Notes: generated by a model from the letters alone, not told the origin. Positions 34,846-43,202 are shown, numbered from the stretch's first letter. The stretch is DNA of 52,953 nucleotides from Sphaerimonospora mesophila NBRC 14179 = JCM 3151 (GCA_001552515.1 BCRI01000044.1:1-52953); one strand, 5' to 3'. Made by a program: numbers and translations.

Positions 34846-35103
34846 CGTGATCTTGCAGTTTCTCGCAAGCCACACCGTTGACCTGCACAAACAGAATCCA
34901 TGATCTTGCAGATACTCGCAGGCCAGTCGCCCGACCTGCACTTATGGGCGCGCTGATCTTGCAGTCGTGAGTGCAAGATCAGGAAGAGCGTTTTCGCCGC
35001 TCAGGGGATAAGTCGGCGAGAAACCGCAAGATCCCGGACGTGAAATCCCTGCTCATGGCTCGAAGTGCGAGTATTCGCAAGATCACGGGCAGGAGTCGGT
35101 GGG
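34846..35103. repeat. Cluster of GATCTTGC/GCAAGATC short inverted repeats
   Basis: Five units in 260 bp: 34846-34867 and 34900-34920 (minus sense), 34953-34982 (a perfect 11-bp hairpin, CTGATCTTGCA...TGCAAGATCAG), 35015-35037 (diverged) and 35066-35103 (plus sense). The shared unit is GCGAG-N4/5-GCAAGATC followed by ACGG. The same unit occurs at 21990 and 22043. No gene fits between 34742 and 35112. Units face both ways, so they could fold against each other. Confidence 0.8.
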
Positions 35104-35112
35104 CTCTGAAGT

Positions 35113-37026
35113 TCAGAGGCGGAAGCGGCGAAGCGCCCGCCGGAGCAGCGTGAGCGGGGTGGCCACGCGCACCGCGACGCTGAGACGGCGGTTGACCGCC
35201 GTGGCGTACGGCCTGGCCGTCCACTGCGCCGGGCCGTACCACCAGCGCAGCGGCCGCTCCAGCGTCTCCGGCCCACCGACCACCTTCACCGGGAACCTCG
35301 CGGGCGGGCCGCCCACGTCGAGCTCCAGATGGGCGTCCCAGATCCCGGGGCGGAGGCGGCCCGTCTCCCCCGCGAACTTCTGCGGCCCGATCGCCCGCAC
35401 CACCGCTCGGCGTTCCAGGCCCGATGCCCGCTCGCGCCAGATCAGCCGTCGTGCCGCCGCCGCTCCCGGCGCCTTGCCGATGTGCACGCTGCCCTCGATC
35501 CGCAGGCGTCTGCCCACCCATCGGGTGCGCGTGAGCCGTACCGAGCCGGGGACCCTGACGACGTGGCCGCCGACGTCGAGACTGAGATGGCCGTGCGCCC
35601 GGGTGAGGAACGGCACGACCACGACGCCGTCGGCGAACCGGGGACCGGGAACGCACAGGTCGGCGGTCCGCCTGCGGCCGAGCCTGACCGACCTGCACGC
35701 GCCCTCGCACTCCACGGCCGCGTACACGTCCCACACGCCGGCGGGGAGCGAGGACGCCTCGATCACGGCACTGAACAGGTCGGCCACCCGCGTGACCGGG
35801 GGCCGCCGCTCCTCGAGCGAGGTACGCTCACGCAGCACGACCCCGGGTCGCCCGCCGAGACCGGCGAGCGAGATGTGTCCGGAGATCACCAGTCGGCCGC
35901 CGTGCCACTCGACGCCGGTCAGGCGGTGCCGAAGGAGTGCCGTCTCCACCCGCGCGAGCCGTACGAGCCGCTCTGGATCGTGCAGCGCCCCGGCCCTGGC
36001 ACGGTCGGCGCCGTCCAGCCGGTCTCGCACCCCCTCGGTCAGCCAGTCGGCGCAGATGCCGGCGACCTCATGCGCGATCTTCTCGCGCTCGGCCTCGCCG
36101 GCCGCCAGGAACGGCGCGCCGAGCTGGGCGAAGACGTCCAGCCGGAAATGACGCAGCAGCAGGTGATCGCGCAGCGGCCCCGGCGGGACATGCCGCGCCA
36201 TCAGTTCGATCGGCGTACGGACCATGCGCAGCCAGGCGAGCGGTTCCGGGCCCGCCGGCGGCGACTGCCGGCGCACCGGCTCAGGGTCGGGACCGTCCTG
36301 ATCCGGATCCGAGGCATGGATGTCGAAGCGGACGGCATGGGGATGCCGGTGATAGCAGTCGTGGTCGGCGACCACCGAGATCACTCGCGCATGGCAGTAG
36401 GCGTGCACGGCGAAGACCATGTCCAGGGCGGCGTCCGTGTCGGAATCCACCGCGGAGTCCGCCCCCGCGGCCGCACCGAGGCGGAGTGTCTCGTCGAAGC
36501 GGATGTCATGCCGTTCGAGCAGCGTTCGGCGGAACAGCTTGGCGCAGGAGAGATCGTCGTAGACGGCGCCGCCGCGTAAGGACACTCGCTCGACGTTCTC
36601 GCGGTAGAGCGCCGCGGGCGGACGGGGAACGGTACGGCCCCGGCCGACGCTCTTCCCGAGCACGATGTCGGAGCCGTTCCGGTCGGCCATGGCGACCATC
36701 CGCCGCAGCGCTTCCGTACCGAGCCGGTCCGCCGGATCGAAGAAGAGGACATAGCGCCCGGTCGCCGCCGCGAGCCCCACATTGCGCAGCCGGCCGCGCA
36801 GGCCGGCGTGCCGCTGATGGATCACGGTGATCAGGCGGGGATGGTGTGTCGCGTAGAGGTCGAGGAGCCGGGGCGTGCCGTCACGCGAGCCGTCGTCCAC
36901 GACGATGATCTCTTTGCTGACGCGCTGCACGAGGAGGGACGTCAGGCACTCGTCAAGGTGCGCGCGGCAGTTGTACGTCGGCACCACGATGCTGACGTCG
37001 ACCCTTCCATCACGCTCCGTATCCAT
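35113..37026 (-). CDS. Family 2 glycosyltransferase with long C-terminal beta-rich region
   Basis: A 637-residue protein. The GT-A domain spans about 1-250: DVSIVVPTYNCRAHLDECLTS, EIIVVDDGSRDGTP (DDGS, sugar-nucleotide site), GLRGRLRNVGLAAATGRYVLFFDPADRL (the DxD-equivalent is DPAD, an altered motif) and DDLSCAKLFRR. Residues about 300-380 are helical. Residues about 385-637 contain repeated beta-type segments each with a W-x-G-x-L/R-x-I/V-x-G pattern (GVEWHGGRLVISGHI, WVGRRLRIEGSVHI), recalling C-terminal domains of teichoic-acid and capsule-type transferases such as TarS. Likely role: decorating or building a cell-wall polymer. Start ATG 37026 has only a weak site. Confidence 0.85.
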   Translation of the reverse strand: MDTERDGRVDVSIVVPTYNCRAHLDECLTSLLVQRVSKEIIVVDDGSRDGTPRLLDLYATHHPRLITVIHQRHAGLRGRLRNVGLAAATGRYVLFFDPADRLGTEALRRMVAMADRNGSDIVLGKSVGRGRTVPRPPAALYRENVERVSLRGGAVYDDLSCAKLFRRTLLERHDIRFDETLRLGAAAGADSAVDSDTDAALDMVFAVHAYCHARVISVVADHDCYHRHPHAVRFDIHASDPDQDGPDPEPVRRQSPPAGPEPLAWLRMVRTPIELMARHVPPGPLRDHLLLRHFRLDVFAQLGAPFLAAGEAEREKIAHEVAGICADWLTEGVRDRLDGADRARAGALHDPERLVRLARVETALLRHRLTGVEWHGGRLVISGHISLAGLGGRPGVVLRERTSLEERRPPVTRVADLFSAVIEASSLPAGVWDVYAAVECEGACRSVRLGRRRTADLCVPGPRFADGVVVVPFLTRAHGHLSLDVGGHVVRVPGSVRLTRTRWVGRRLRIEGSVHIGKAPGAAAARRLIWRERASGLERRAVVRAIGPQKFAGETGRLRPGIWDAHLELDVGGPPARFPVKVVGGPETLERPLRWWYGPAQWTARPYATAVNRRLSVAVRVATPLTLLRRALRRFRL

Positions 37027-37831
37027 CGTTCACCATTATGTGACGCGGAGGGGGTGAAGCATCGGCCATCCGCCACGACCCGCCGGATGTCGCTTTCCTC
37101 GGGCCCCTGCCTTGGGCCCTGATAGCCCCGAGTCGCAGGGTTTGGTCTCGGGTCGATCAGAACCCGTCTGCCGCCCGCCGGCGTGTGGCTTGCACGGGCG
37201 GCCTCCCGGAGTGTTCCTTTGCCATACAGGGAAACCGCCCCCGCCCCATCGACGGCGGCCAACACGGGTCCCGCGGATTCCAAACCCACCCCAGCCGAGA
37301 TCCCGCAGGTCATTTGGGCAGGTCTGGCCGTCCGGCTCCGCCGGCGTGACCGAGCACAACAGTTGATCTCGGTCTTACGGTCCGTTGCCAGGCGGCGCCG
37401 GATCGATGGTTGCCTTGCGGCATGCCAGCGAGAATGCGCCACAAGCAGACCGGCGCGGCCTGACCGCCAGAGAGCAACGATCTCTATCCGTACGAGGTTC
37501 GGCGTCGGATCTGCCGGCCGCTCTGCCCGCCAAGGCTCGGGACACCTCGATGCATGGCCAGATCGTTCATCTCGTATCACTTCGAAACGGGGCCTGTCTG
37601 CGAACCTGACAACCGGCAAGGCAGATCGCGACTCCGAGGTCCTGAGCGGCTGAGCCTAGACCAGCGTCAACAGCCATACATTTACTGGCAACTTGACCCT
37701 TTTTGTGCGCCTCGCTTGCAATGTCACAGAGTTTTATGATCCACTTAGGCGCGCCAGAGCTGCGGACGCCAGTCCCGCGAAGAATCAGCGCCCGCAGCGC
37801 ATCTACGATGCAGTAAGGAGAGTATCACCAA
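37027..37831. other. 805-bp gap, no gene; start of A/T-richer region
   Basis: Several overlapping open frames exist here on both strands, but none has codon bias, a start site and family features together; I call none. Base composition becomes visibly more A/T-rich towards 37660-37745, with TTGACC at 37693-37698 and TATGAT at 37735-37740, candidate promoter pieces for the secreted-protein gene that do not form one well-spaced pair. It may contain decayed genes from the insertion of the island that follows. Confidence 0.5.
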
Positions 37832-38167
37832 ATGAGACCCCTGCTGGGCCTCAAGCGGGCCGGAGTCGGCCTGGCTCTCGGATCCGCACTGGTCGCCGGA
37901 GCCGTGGTCGGAATAGCTCCCACCGCAAGCGCCGCCGGTACCTCACCTTCGACGTATGGCTGCTACGCGCAGTGGTGGAACACCGCATTTGCGGGCAAGT
38001 GTTCGAAGGCAACCCAAACAATCTGGCCCGTCTACGTCGAGGGTGACTGCGACTGGGAGCTAGACAAGGAAGATGGCCCGTTCACCATCCAGAAGGGTTT
38101 CTCCGGTACCTTCGACAGTAACGAGTGCACGTTCAAGGTGAACAGGGCGTGGCTCGAGTTCTGGTAA
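37832..38167 (+). CDS. Small secreted four-cysteine protein
   Basis: 111 residues from ATG 37832 with AAGGAGAG about 11 nt upstream. There is a clear Sec signal peptide: basic start, Leu/Ala/Val-rich core and cleavage after ASA near residue 34. The mature part (about 77 residues) has Cys44, 57, 73 and 99, is rich in Trp/Tyr/Phe and ends in AWLEFW. The spacings 13, 16, 26 resemble tendamistat-type alpha-amylase inhibitors (16, 18, 28), with YAQWW where those have YQSWRY; this is suggestive only. A bacteriocin-like role is the other possibility because an ABC system follows. I cannot assign a family. Confidence 0.75.
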   Translation: MRPLLGLKRAGVGLALGSALVAGAVVGIAPTASAAGTSPSTYGCYAQWWNTAFAGKCSKATQTIWPVYVEGDCDWELDKEDGPFTIQKGFSGTFDSNECTFKVNRAWLEFW

Positions 38168-38257
38168 TGAATGCGAGAGCTTGCGGGTGGTTCCGGGCCT
38201 GAAGTACTAGCCCTCCGCGTAAGCTCTCAACAGAACGAGAGAGCACGATCTCCTCAG

Positions 38258-38283
38258 CGGGTGCCCACAGTTGTGGGCACCCG
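38258..38283 (+). terminator. Hairpin after secreted-protein gene
   Basis: CGGGTGCCCAC/GTGGGCACCCG, an 11-bp perfect stem with a 4-nt loop and no T-run, about 90 bp after the stop codon and 36 bp before the ABC ATPase. It may terminate, or stabilise the abundant upstream message while allowing read-through. Confidence 0.65.
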
Positions 38284-38318
38284 TACTAATGGGTCGTTGA
38301 CAGGGCTAGGGGGAATAC

Positions 38319-39077
38319 GTGGGACCAGTCGCGGAACTTCGGGGTGTCGGGCAGGGATACGGCAGACGTGAAGTGATCCTCGATCTGGATCTAGACGTGC
38401 GTCCGGGAGTTCTCGGCCTGCTAGGACCGAACGGTGCCGGCAAAACCACACTGTTGCGAACTTTGGCGACCGTGGTGCCGCCCACCCGCGGCACTGTGTG
38501 GATCTGCGGGGTTCCTGTGGAGTCGCAGCGCGATGCGCAGCGAGCACGGCGACATATTGGATATCTCCCGCAACATTTCGGTTTTTATCCAGGCTTCACC
38601 GTACACGACTTCGTCCGATATTGCGCATGGCTTCGCGGCCTGCCAGATTCCGCCGCTGATGCCGCAACGCACGAGGCCATCGCCTTCGTCGATCTCTCCG
38701 ATCGGTCGAGAGCCAAAATGAAGTCTTTGTCGGGTGGGATGATCCGCCGATGCGGGATCGCCTCGGCGATCGTGGGACGGCCGAGGCTTGTGCTGTTGGA
38801 TGAGCCAACCGTGGGTCTCGATCCAGCTCAGCGATTGGAATTCCGATCCGTAGTGCGCAAGCTCCGTGATTCTGGGACCGGGGTCGTACTCAGCACTCAT
38901 CTCGTGGAAGATGTGGCAGCAGTCTGCGACGACATTGCGGTGATGGCGAATGGACGTCTGATTTGGCAGGGCGATCCGGATAGCCTTGCCGCCGCCGCCC
39001 ACCCTACCTCCGACGGCGACACCCCTCTGGAACGTGGCTACATGAGTCTGCTTGCAGGGCTGAGGGTGTCCGCATGA
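38319..39077 (+). CDS. ABC transporter ATP-binding protein
   Basis: 252 residues from GTG 38319, with AGGGGG six nt upstream. Walker A is GLLGPNGAGKTTLLRTL, the Q-loop is in IGYLPQHFGFYPGF, the signature is KSLSGGMIRRCGIA, Walker B is RLVLLDEPTVGLDP and the switch His is in VLSTHLVEDV. This is the CcmA/LanF-type export ATPase family, commonly for antibiotic, bacteriocin or peptide export and immunity. It overlaps the permease gene by 4 bp, so the two are coupled. Base use is more A/T-rich than in the flanking regions. Confidence 0.93.
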   Translation: MGPVAELRGVGQGYGRREVILDLDLDVRPGVLGLLGPNGAGKTTLLRTLATVVPPTRGTVWICGVPVESQRDAQRARRHIGYLPQHFGFYPGFTVHDFVRYCAWLRGLPDSAADAATHEAIAFVDLSDRSRAKMKSLSGGMIRRCGIASAIVGRPRLVLLDEPTVGLDPAQRLEFRSVVRKLRDSGTGVVLSTHLVEDVAAVCDDIAVMANGRLIWQGDPDSLAAAAHPTSDGDTPLERGYMSLLAGLRVSA

Positions 39078-40333
39078 GGCATGTGCTACGGATAGAATTA
39101 CGTCGCTCTCCGCTGCGTTGGTTGCTACCCCTGCTCATCGCTCTGGACCTTGCCATGCTGTTCGGCAGGAGCACCTGGTGGATCGGTGTCTGGCCGGAGG
39201 CCAGCGCGGCGGCCCAACTTCCCGCGTTCTTCTTTGGAATCCTCCTTGGAGGTGGCGCGGCCTGGACCGCTGGACGAGTCCACCGGGCAGGCACCACAGA
39301 GCAACTCGCTGCCGCCATGCAGCCGCGGTGGCGGATCGAACTGCCGGTATGGCTAAGCTCGTTGATCTTTGGGCTGATCGCCTACGTTCCCGGCGTGGCG
39401 CTCGCCTTCATCGTGAGTGCGCCGGACGCGGGACCGGGTTTCCTCTGGCCGTCCTATCTCCTCCTCGGCGCATGTCTGATAACACTCAGCGTCAGCATCG
39501 GGCACCTGGCCGGCAAGCTTTGGCAGTCCAGATTCATCCCGCCCATCGCGGTCGCGGTATGCCTGTTCGGGCAGGTCATGGTTCCTCCCATACGGTTTTA
39601 CGTTCTTTCAGGACATGTCCAGGCAGAGGTTTCGCCTTCCGCACTCATCACCCGATTCACCCTCACCCTCTTACTGACCGCAATGGCGTTGACACTTCCA
39701 CCACGGCAGGTTGTCCGCGATGCGGGATGGCGGCTGAATACTGCTCCTATCAGGGGGATCGCGGCGGCCATGCTGTTTTCCGGCCTTGCCACGGTGGTCA
39801 CGGCGGGGCCTCTACTAGTTGCCCGACCCGCTCCCGCTGATCCCCTGTGCTCTGACGAATCTCCAAGAGTATGCGTATGGCCGGAGAACAGGAAATACCT
39901 CGGAACGATCGATGCGATGGTCGCTCGACTGGTCGCTCTTCCGAACGGCGTGCTCAAACTCCCGGACACTTTCTACGAACGAGGGCTACGCGACGCGTCC
40001 GTTCCCGAAGCAGGATCAGATTTCCAGATCCTCGCCGGCCCTGTGTCAGTGCCCTTCTTCCTGTCATCAGCGGTCACCGCGCGCACAGTGCCCGACTGTG
40101 AAGTACCCCAGGACGTCGAGCAGCAATTCAGCCACGAGGTTTTCCGCCTTGACGCATATCTGCAGGTACGAACTTTTGGGAACGCCGCAGCCCTGGGGGA
40201 GGGCGGCGGCCCACCGGGGGTCGATATAAAGGAGATCGTGCAGGTTATTCACCTGCCGGAGTCAGGGCAGGCCGATTGGATAAAGGACCGCCTGACGGCA
40301 ATCCGGCAGATCGGCGCAAACTGTCATGGCTGA
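39074..40333 (+). CDS. ABC permease-like membrane protein with extracytoplasmic tail
   Basis: 419 residues. Residues 1-250 hold about seven hydrophobic segments (for example LRWLLPLLIALDLAML, VWLSSLIFGLIAYVPGVALAFIV, MALTLP and an N-terminal amphipathic RIELRRS). Residues about 250-419 are soluble and predicted outside, with Cys258 and 267 (PLCSDESPRVCVW), DCEVPQDVEQQF and a terminal CHG. Typical export permeases of this ATPase class lack such a domain. Leu200 is encoded by TTA (39671-39673), rare in this genome and a bldA-type control codon in Streptomyces. It overlaps the ATPase gene by 4 bp and the next gene by 8 bp. Substrate unknown. Confidence 0.78.
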   Translation: MRHVLRIELRRSPLRWLLPLLIALDLAMLFGRSTWWIGVWPEASAAAQLPAFFFGILLGGGAAWTAGRVHRAGTTEQLAAAMQPRWRIELPVWLSSLIFGLIAYVPGVALAFIVSAPDAGPGFLWPSYLLLGACLITLSVSIGHLAGKLWQSRFIPPIAVAVCLFGQVMVPPIRFYVLSGHVQAEVSPSALITRFTLTLLLTAMALTLPPRQVVRDAGWRLNTAPIRGIAAAMLFSGLATVVTAGPLLVARPAPADPLCSDESPRVCVWPENRKYLGTIDAMVARLVALPNGVLKLPDTFYERGLRDASVPEAGSDFQILAGPVSVPFFLSSAVTARTVPDCEVPQDVEQQFSHEVFRLDAYLQVRTFGNAAALGEGGGPPGVDIKEIVQVIHLPESGQADWIKDRLTAIRQIGANCHG

Positions 40334-40973
40334 CTTGTTGGCCAATACCCTGCTCTATTCTCGGGCACATCATCTCCCGCAGATGTTGATCGGCTATGCG
40401 GCGGCGACAGCGATCGCCTGCTGGGCGGGTAGTGGCGATATCGTCCTACCCGCCGCCAACAGCCGAGGATGGTCCGAGATGGCGAGCGTGGCCGCGACGA
40501 CTATTCCCTTCGCCGCCTTCGCAGCAGGTAGCCTTCATAGTTCCATGGGATCACTTGAACAGGCGGCCACCCAGCGATTGGTGAGAGCCGAAGTGGTACA
40601 TGTAGTGCTATCGCTCTTGCTCGCTGCCACGCTTATCAGCACGGTCACAGTGGTGGCCGGATCTGTCGGCGGTGCCGTCGAGGCGATCCGGAATCTTGCC
40701 CTCTACGCCGGACTCGCACTCGTATCTGGCCGTCTCTTCGGCCGGTCACTCTCGTGGATCCTGCCGATCGCCGACTTCGTTATCGTCGACTTCTGGGGGG
40801 TCGACGGGGCTCACCCCCACTGGTGGGCCTGGCAGTTCCAGGTCTACGACAACGGTTGGTCCTGGATCGCGGCGGGTGCCGTACTGGCCGCTGGCCTGGC
40901 CGCCCTGACACTCCCACCCCGAATATTCGGACTGACGATCACCAGGTTCAGCTCATCTACGTCGACTGCGTGA
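40326..40973 (+). CDS. Membrane protein of the ABC island
   Basis: 215 residues with about five hydrophobic helices (MLIGYAAATAIACWAG, VAATTIPFAAFAAGSL, VVHVVLSLLLAATLISTVTVVAG, ALYAGLALVSGRLFG, WIAAGAVLAAGLAALTL). A Trp-rich loop (DFWGVDGAHPHWWAWQFQVYDNGWSW, in part) precedes the last helix. No family is recognised. It overlaps the permease gene by 8 bp, so it is probably the third member of one transporter or an immunity partner. It is followed by a return to the usual high GC. Confidence 0.75.
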   Translation: MADLLANTLLYSRAHHLPQMLIGYAAATAIACWAGSGDIVLPAANSRGWSEMASVAATTIPFAAFAAGSLHSSMGSLEQAATQRLVRAEVVHVVLSLLLAATLISTVTVVAGSVGGAVEAIRNLALYAGLALVSGRLFGRSLSWILPIADFVIVDFWGVDGAHPHWWAWQFQVYDNGWSWIAAGAVLAAGLAALTLPPRIFGLTITRFSSSTSTA

Positions 40974-41031
40974 GGTGAAGGCGGCTCGCGCTTTCGCTCG
41001 GCTGTCCGTCGAGATCCGAAGGCGGCGGTGT

Positions 41032-41982
41032 TCAGGCCCAGGGGCGTACGGCCGGTGCGCCGCTGTTGACCTGCCGGGCGTTGCGCAGGCGCGTGTCCAT
41101 CAGGATCCGCAAGTCGGCGAACAACCGCAGATTCGCATCGATGATTTTCTGCTGGTACGCGGCGTAGATCGCTTGGCGCTTCCCGTAGTAGTTGGTCTCC
41201 AGGCGGCACCGATGGTCGTCCACCGCGGTCTGGATCTCCGCCGGAGTCCCCTGCGGAGGGGGGTCATGGTCGTTCTTGGCCGTGATGGCCCAGCGCGGAT
41301 CGCCCACGGCTTCCAGCGGCTGAGAGTAGGCGTAACCGGCGTGGTGCATGCACTCGGCCCAGGCCGCATCGGCAACGTGGAGTCCTGGATCCTTGTGCGC
41401 GGTCCAGGACACGTCGTCCATGAAGTTCGGGAGGCGCAAGGCGTCCACCCTCCCTGGCGTCCTCCGGCCGTCGAAGCTCGGCGCGCCGGCGCTGAGGATT
41501 CCTTCGGCCGCACCGCTGCATCCTCCGACGGGGACCTTCTTGCCGCCCACGTGGGCGGCCTTGCCCTCCAGAACGCGAAACTCCGCGTCGGAAACACTAC
41601 GGGACTCGTATGGATCGTCCACTTGACCCGGCGGTGTCCCGTAACCGTATCTTTCAACCTGATTGTCGCCGAGCCAGGTGATATAGCCCATATTTCGGGG
41701 ATAAGGGGTCGAGTCGGCCACCTTGATCCGAAAGTCGTGCCCGAACACCCGCATGCACTCTTCGACAAGCTCGGCATAAGCCCGCGCCACCTCCAGCTGC
41801 TGCGCGGGCGTCAGGTCGTAGGCGTCCATCGGGAGGACGAGGTCGGCGGTGGACGTGGGCACCGGCACCGACGACCTGTCCGCCCCTGCGCTACCTCTGC
41901 TGAAAACAGTGGCGACACCCGCGGTCACCAGGCCCGCCAGCAGGACGCCTATCGCAACAGCCGGAAAATGTCGGGGCGCCAT
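41032..41982 (-). CDS. Secreted or anchored hypothetical protein
   Basis: 316 residues from ATG 41982, with GAGGAA just upstream; the frame further upstream lacks a signal sequence. The N-terminal segment (FPAVAIGVLLAGLVTAGVATV) is a signal anchor or signal peptide. The mature part has helical stretches with conserved-looking features: LTPAQQLEVARAYAELVEECMRVFGHDF, YGTPPGQVDDPYES, VPVGGCSGAAEGIL, AWAECMHHAGYAYSQP and RCRLETNYYGKRQAIYAAYQQ. Four Cys (ECMR, GGCS, ECMH, HRCR) could form two disulphides. The pattern resembles uncharacterised exported proteins common in actinomycetes; no function is assigned. It is divergent from the GNAT gene. Confidence 0.7.
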   Translation of the reverse strand: MAPRHFPAVAIGVLLAGLVTAGVATVFSRGSAGADRSSVPVPTSTADLVLPMDAYDLTPAQQLEVARAYAELVEECMRVFGHDFRIKVADSTPYPRNMGYITWLGDNQVERYGYGTPPGQVDDPYESRSVSDAEFRVLEGKAAHVGGKKVPVGGCSGAAEGILSAGAPSFDGRRTPGRVDALRLPNFMDDVSWTAHKDPGLHVADAAWAECMHHAGYAYSQPLEAVGDPRWAITAKNDHDPPPQGTPAEIQTAVDDHRCRLETNYYGKRQAIYAAYQQKIIDANLRLFADLRILMDTRLRNARQVNSGAPAVRPWA

Positions 41983-42114
41983 GAATTTCCTCTTCCTCGC
42001 CGATGGACACGCCGTCAGGCAACGATCAGGGCCACTGAGAATATCCGATTGGCTGGATTTCATCTCGACCATAGGATCATCGGCATCGGATTCGCCTGAC
42101 CGGGGAGAGCTCTC

Positions 42115-42702
42115 GTGAGTGGTGTCAGCACCCGCGATATGGCCGCCCATGACATCTGGGCGGTGTCCACGCTACGGGTCACCGGCTGGAGAACGGCATA
42201 TCGCGGGATCGTTCCCGACGATTATCTGGACGGACTCAGCGTCGAGGCCGACGCGGAGCGTCGCAGGAGCGTGTTCCAGAAGGATCCCCGCATCCAGAAC
42301 GTCGTCGCCGAGGACGATCGGGGTGTGGTGGGCTGGGGAGTCCTGGGCCCCTGCCGTGACGACGACGCCACCGACACCGACGGTGAGGTGTACGCGTTGT
42401 ACGTGGCAGTGGCGCGGATCGGCACAGGGGTCGGCCGCACGCTCATGGAAGAACTGATAAGGCGGGCGGAAAGGGCCGGGTTCACTGCTCTCACCCTATG
42501 GGTGTTGGCCGAAAACCACCGCGCGAGACGCTTCTACGAGCGCGCCGGGTTCGGCTTCGACGGGTCGCAGGCCGAATGGTCCGTCGACGGAATCTCGATT
42601 CCGGAGGTCAGATATGCAAAAGACGTGAGACACAGCGGAAGCTCTCCTGTGCAGGAATCCTCGCCGATGAGCCCGGTAGCGTCCGACAGCACCCGCCATT
42701 AA
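42115..42702 (+). CDS. GNAT family N-acetyltransferase
   Basis: 195 residues from GTG 42115. The fold is clear: VSTLRVTGWRTAYRGIVPDDYLDGLS, a segment seen in many actinobacterial GNATs, NVVAEDDRGVVGWGVLGP, the motif A region VYALYVAVARIGTGVGRTLMEELI (acetyl-CoA pyrophosphate loop, here RIGTGVG), and TALTLWVLAENHRARRFYERAGF. The C-terminal 25 residues are Ser-rich and unconserved. The acceptor substrate is unknown. It overlaps the divergent promoter region of the secreted protein gene. Confidence 0.88.
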   Translation: MSGVSTRDMAAHDIWAVSTLRVTGWRTAYRGIVPDDYLDGLSVEADAERRRSVFQKDPRIQNVVAEDDRGVVGWGVLGPCRDDDATDTDGEVYALYVAVARIGTGVGRTLMEELIRRAERAGFTALTLWVLAENHRARRFYERAGFGFDGSQAEWSVDGISIPEVRYAKDVRHSGSSPVQESSPMSPVASDSTRH

Positions 42703-42706
42703 TCGG

Positions 42707-43022
42707 CTACAAACCGGCAGTTACTTCGTCGGCGCGCAACGGCTCGGTCCTCGCCTCGGGGGTGGTGCGGAGAGTGTCGGCCGCGGTTTCGGCCTTGGCG
42801 GCATCGGCCCGGGCGTCGAGCATGTAGGACGCCACGATGTCGTCCAGCAGTTCGCCGGCGGTCCCGTCGGCCGGGGGCTTCTGGGTGCCATGTGTCCGGC
42901 ACCGTCCCTTCCGTGGAGTTGCCCGTGAGCCGGACCCCGACACTGGGGATCGTGGTCCCGTCGATGGTCAGGTCCGCCTCGACGCACTCCTTCTCCCAGC
43001 TCAACTCTTTCTCCCAGCTCAA
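42707..43022 (-). pseudogene. CotH-like remnant
   Basis: At 42906-42986 the minus strand encodes ADLTIDGTTIPSVGVR followed by LTGNST, which matches the start of CotH kinase-like proteins (tidG..yp.VGVRlKGnS). Nothing of the rest of that family remains. A second frame (about 42707-42889) gives a helical, Ala/Asp-rich end (ELLDDIVASYMLDARAD) that is not clearly part of CotH. An 18-bp duplication at 42991-43026 repeats codons for SWEKEL. The pieces lie in different frames, so this is a decayed gene. The stretch from 43027 to 43202 holds no gene that I can support. Confidence 0.5.
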
Positions 43023-43202
43023 CTCTGCGTATCAAGAGAACGGAAGATCGATCAGGGAGGTTTCGGCCACGCGGCCAGGAGTCTCGGTTGAGACCGACCA
43101 TCGTGCCGCCAAGGGCGATCACGACTTTCGTCACGTTCCTCCCGATATCGGCGGATATCCGCCCCTTCCCTCCGGCCCGATATCTCACGACACTGGTGAG
43201 CC

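Noticed and set aside
34846-35103. CRISPR array
   Set aside because: Units face both directions, spacing is irregular and no Cas genes occur; they are dispersed short inverted repeats.
36942-37619. 225-residue minus-strand frame in the gap
   Set aside because: It overlaps the glycosyltransferase start, has no ribosome-binding site, domain or codon bias.
37832-38167. Lactococcin 972-type bacteriocin
   Set aside because: The neighbouring ABC genes fit loosely, but the mature sequence does not show that family's glycine/tyrosine pattern and has four Cys; left unassigned.
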